Below are positions 63,274 to 64,000 of a stretch of 64,000 bases of DNA, one piece after another. Origin of the DNA: Ananas comosus (taxonomy: Eukaryota > Streptophyta > Magnoliopsida > Poales > Bromeliaceae). The stretch is taken from assembly GCF_001540865.1 (NCBI RefSeq), contig NC_033627.1:3548998-3612997 (forward strand), in the 5' to 3' direction. The notes beneath the pieces are model-generated. The model had not been told where the DNA came from, searched no databases, and saw only the letters and a program-made list of their open reading frames with translations. Each line of letters starts with the position of its first letter. Position 1 is the stretch's first letter. The position numbers were made by a program, and so were the translations under genes.

Positions 63274-63984
63274 TAGGGGTGGAAACGAGCCGAGCTCGAG
63301 CGAGCTTATGTCAGCTCAAATTCGGCTTGAAATTAATTTCGAGCCTAAATCTAGGCTCATTTAATTCGAGCGAGCTCGAGCGAGCCTAATTTTTGAGTCG
63401 AGCCGAGCTCGAGCTCTAAACGAGCGATTGAAATTCTCGACATTATATAATCAATGGTTTAATTTATATAGAACATTACTTATAATTTGATGCAATATGT
63501 CCAATAGTTCAAAATACAAAAATTACAAAGAAATGTGAGCTTAGGGTGACTGCCTGACTGGGGTGAGGGCCTGAGAGAGAGAGAGAAAATGAGACGAGAG
63601 AGAGAGATGGGGGGGGGGGGGGGAATTAGGAATTTGAAAATTTGAATGTTATATATTTTTAGTGTTATGTGCAATAGTGAAAATCTGAAAGAGAGAGTGT
63701 GTTATATAAATTTTAGAATTGGCTCAATTGCACGGTTGTACTTATTGGGTTTATTTTATGGGCCAACAATAATGGCCTAAATTAAATTAAAGCCTATATA
63801 TAATAAAATACATTATATATATATATATATATATATCGAGCTTTTCGAGCTTTTCGAGCCTAATTCGAACGAGCCGAGTAATACTCAAGCTCGGCTCATT
63901 TAATTTCGAGTCGAGCTCGAGCGAGCTGAATATCGAGCCGAACACGAGTCGAACGCGAGCCGGCTCGCTCGTTTGCCAGCCCTA
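63274..63984. mobile_element. hAT-like non-autonomous element, 711 bp
   Basis: Ends TAGGGGTGGAAACGAGCCGA and GGCTCGCTCGTTTGCCAGCC(CTA) are inverse. Inside, arms of repeated GAGCTCGAGCGAGC words flank an AT-rich centre with (G)n and GA runs. Flanks ATAGAGGAC (63265-63273) and ATAGAGAC (63985-63992) form an 8-bp duplication with one extra base; the left-copy image shows ATAGAGAC at the left too. Confidence 0.85.
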
Positions 63985-64000
63985 ATAGAGACATTGCATT

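Larger units (their letters stand above)
49054..63984. repeat. Right copy of the ~15-kb direct repeat
   Basis: Same content and order as 31170-46332. The first ~1.5 kb (49054 to about 50570) is noisy and the left copy is cleaner there. From about 50.6 kb onward this copy is the coherent one: MFS frames are open and TSDs are intact. Confidence 0.95.

Overview
This 64 kb window is nuclear DNA from a flowering plant, most likely a monocot. It has multi-exon genes with GT-AG introns, AT-rich intergenic DNA full of small transposons, and very GC-rich coding exons (mTERF 5' half, MFS gene) beside AT-rich flanks. A commelinid monocot fits best. A species name would be a guess, so none is given.

Four protein genes are supported. 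(1) Positions 120-4798, minus strand: the first ten exons of KTF1/SPT5-like (RDM3), a factor of RNA-directed DNA methylation; the gene runs off the left edge. (2) 6342-7490, plus: an intronless mTERF-family organellar gene, head-to-head with KTF1. (3) 21020-27707, plus: a ten-exon A1 aspartic protease (aspartic proteinase 36/39-like) of 502 residues with both catalytic motifs and a hydrophobic C-terminal tail. (4) 60434-62679, plus: a two-exon nodulin-like/NFD4-type major facilitator protein of 617 residues. A collinear but shattered image of gene 4 lies at 42582-44956.

The rest is mainly small non-autonomous transposons: Cassandra-type TRIM retrotransposons whose LTRs carry a 5S rRNA-like segment, a tRNA-derived SINE family (one copy has a perfect 16-bp target duplication), fold-back MITEs with 9-bp target duplications (Mutator-like), and hAT-type MITEs with 8-bp target duplications. 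No autonomous element with a recognisable transposase or reverse transcriptase was seen.

The strongest unusual signal is structural. About 15 kb (roughly 31170-46332) recurs in the same order at 49054-63984 across a 25-N gap. Every transposon in the block recurs at its own insertion site, while the two copies differ by dense single-base indels. The noisier copy switches from the right one to the left one near a poly-A tract (about 32.7/50.6 kb). I read this as a gap-filling or long-read artefact rather than a true tandem duplication, so the MFS pseudogene is probably not real. A smaller artefact of the same kind is a 162-bp exact repeat across a single N at 19236. I found no convincing new biological system; the best biological leads are the Cassandra pair, the SINE family and an 88-bp near-perfect palindrome at 30563-30650.
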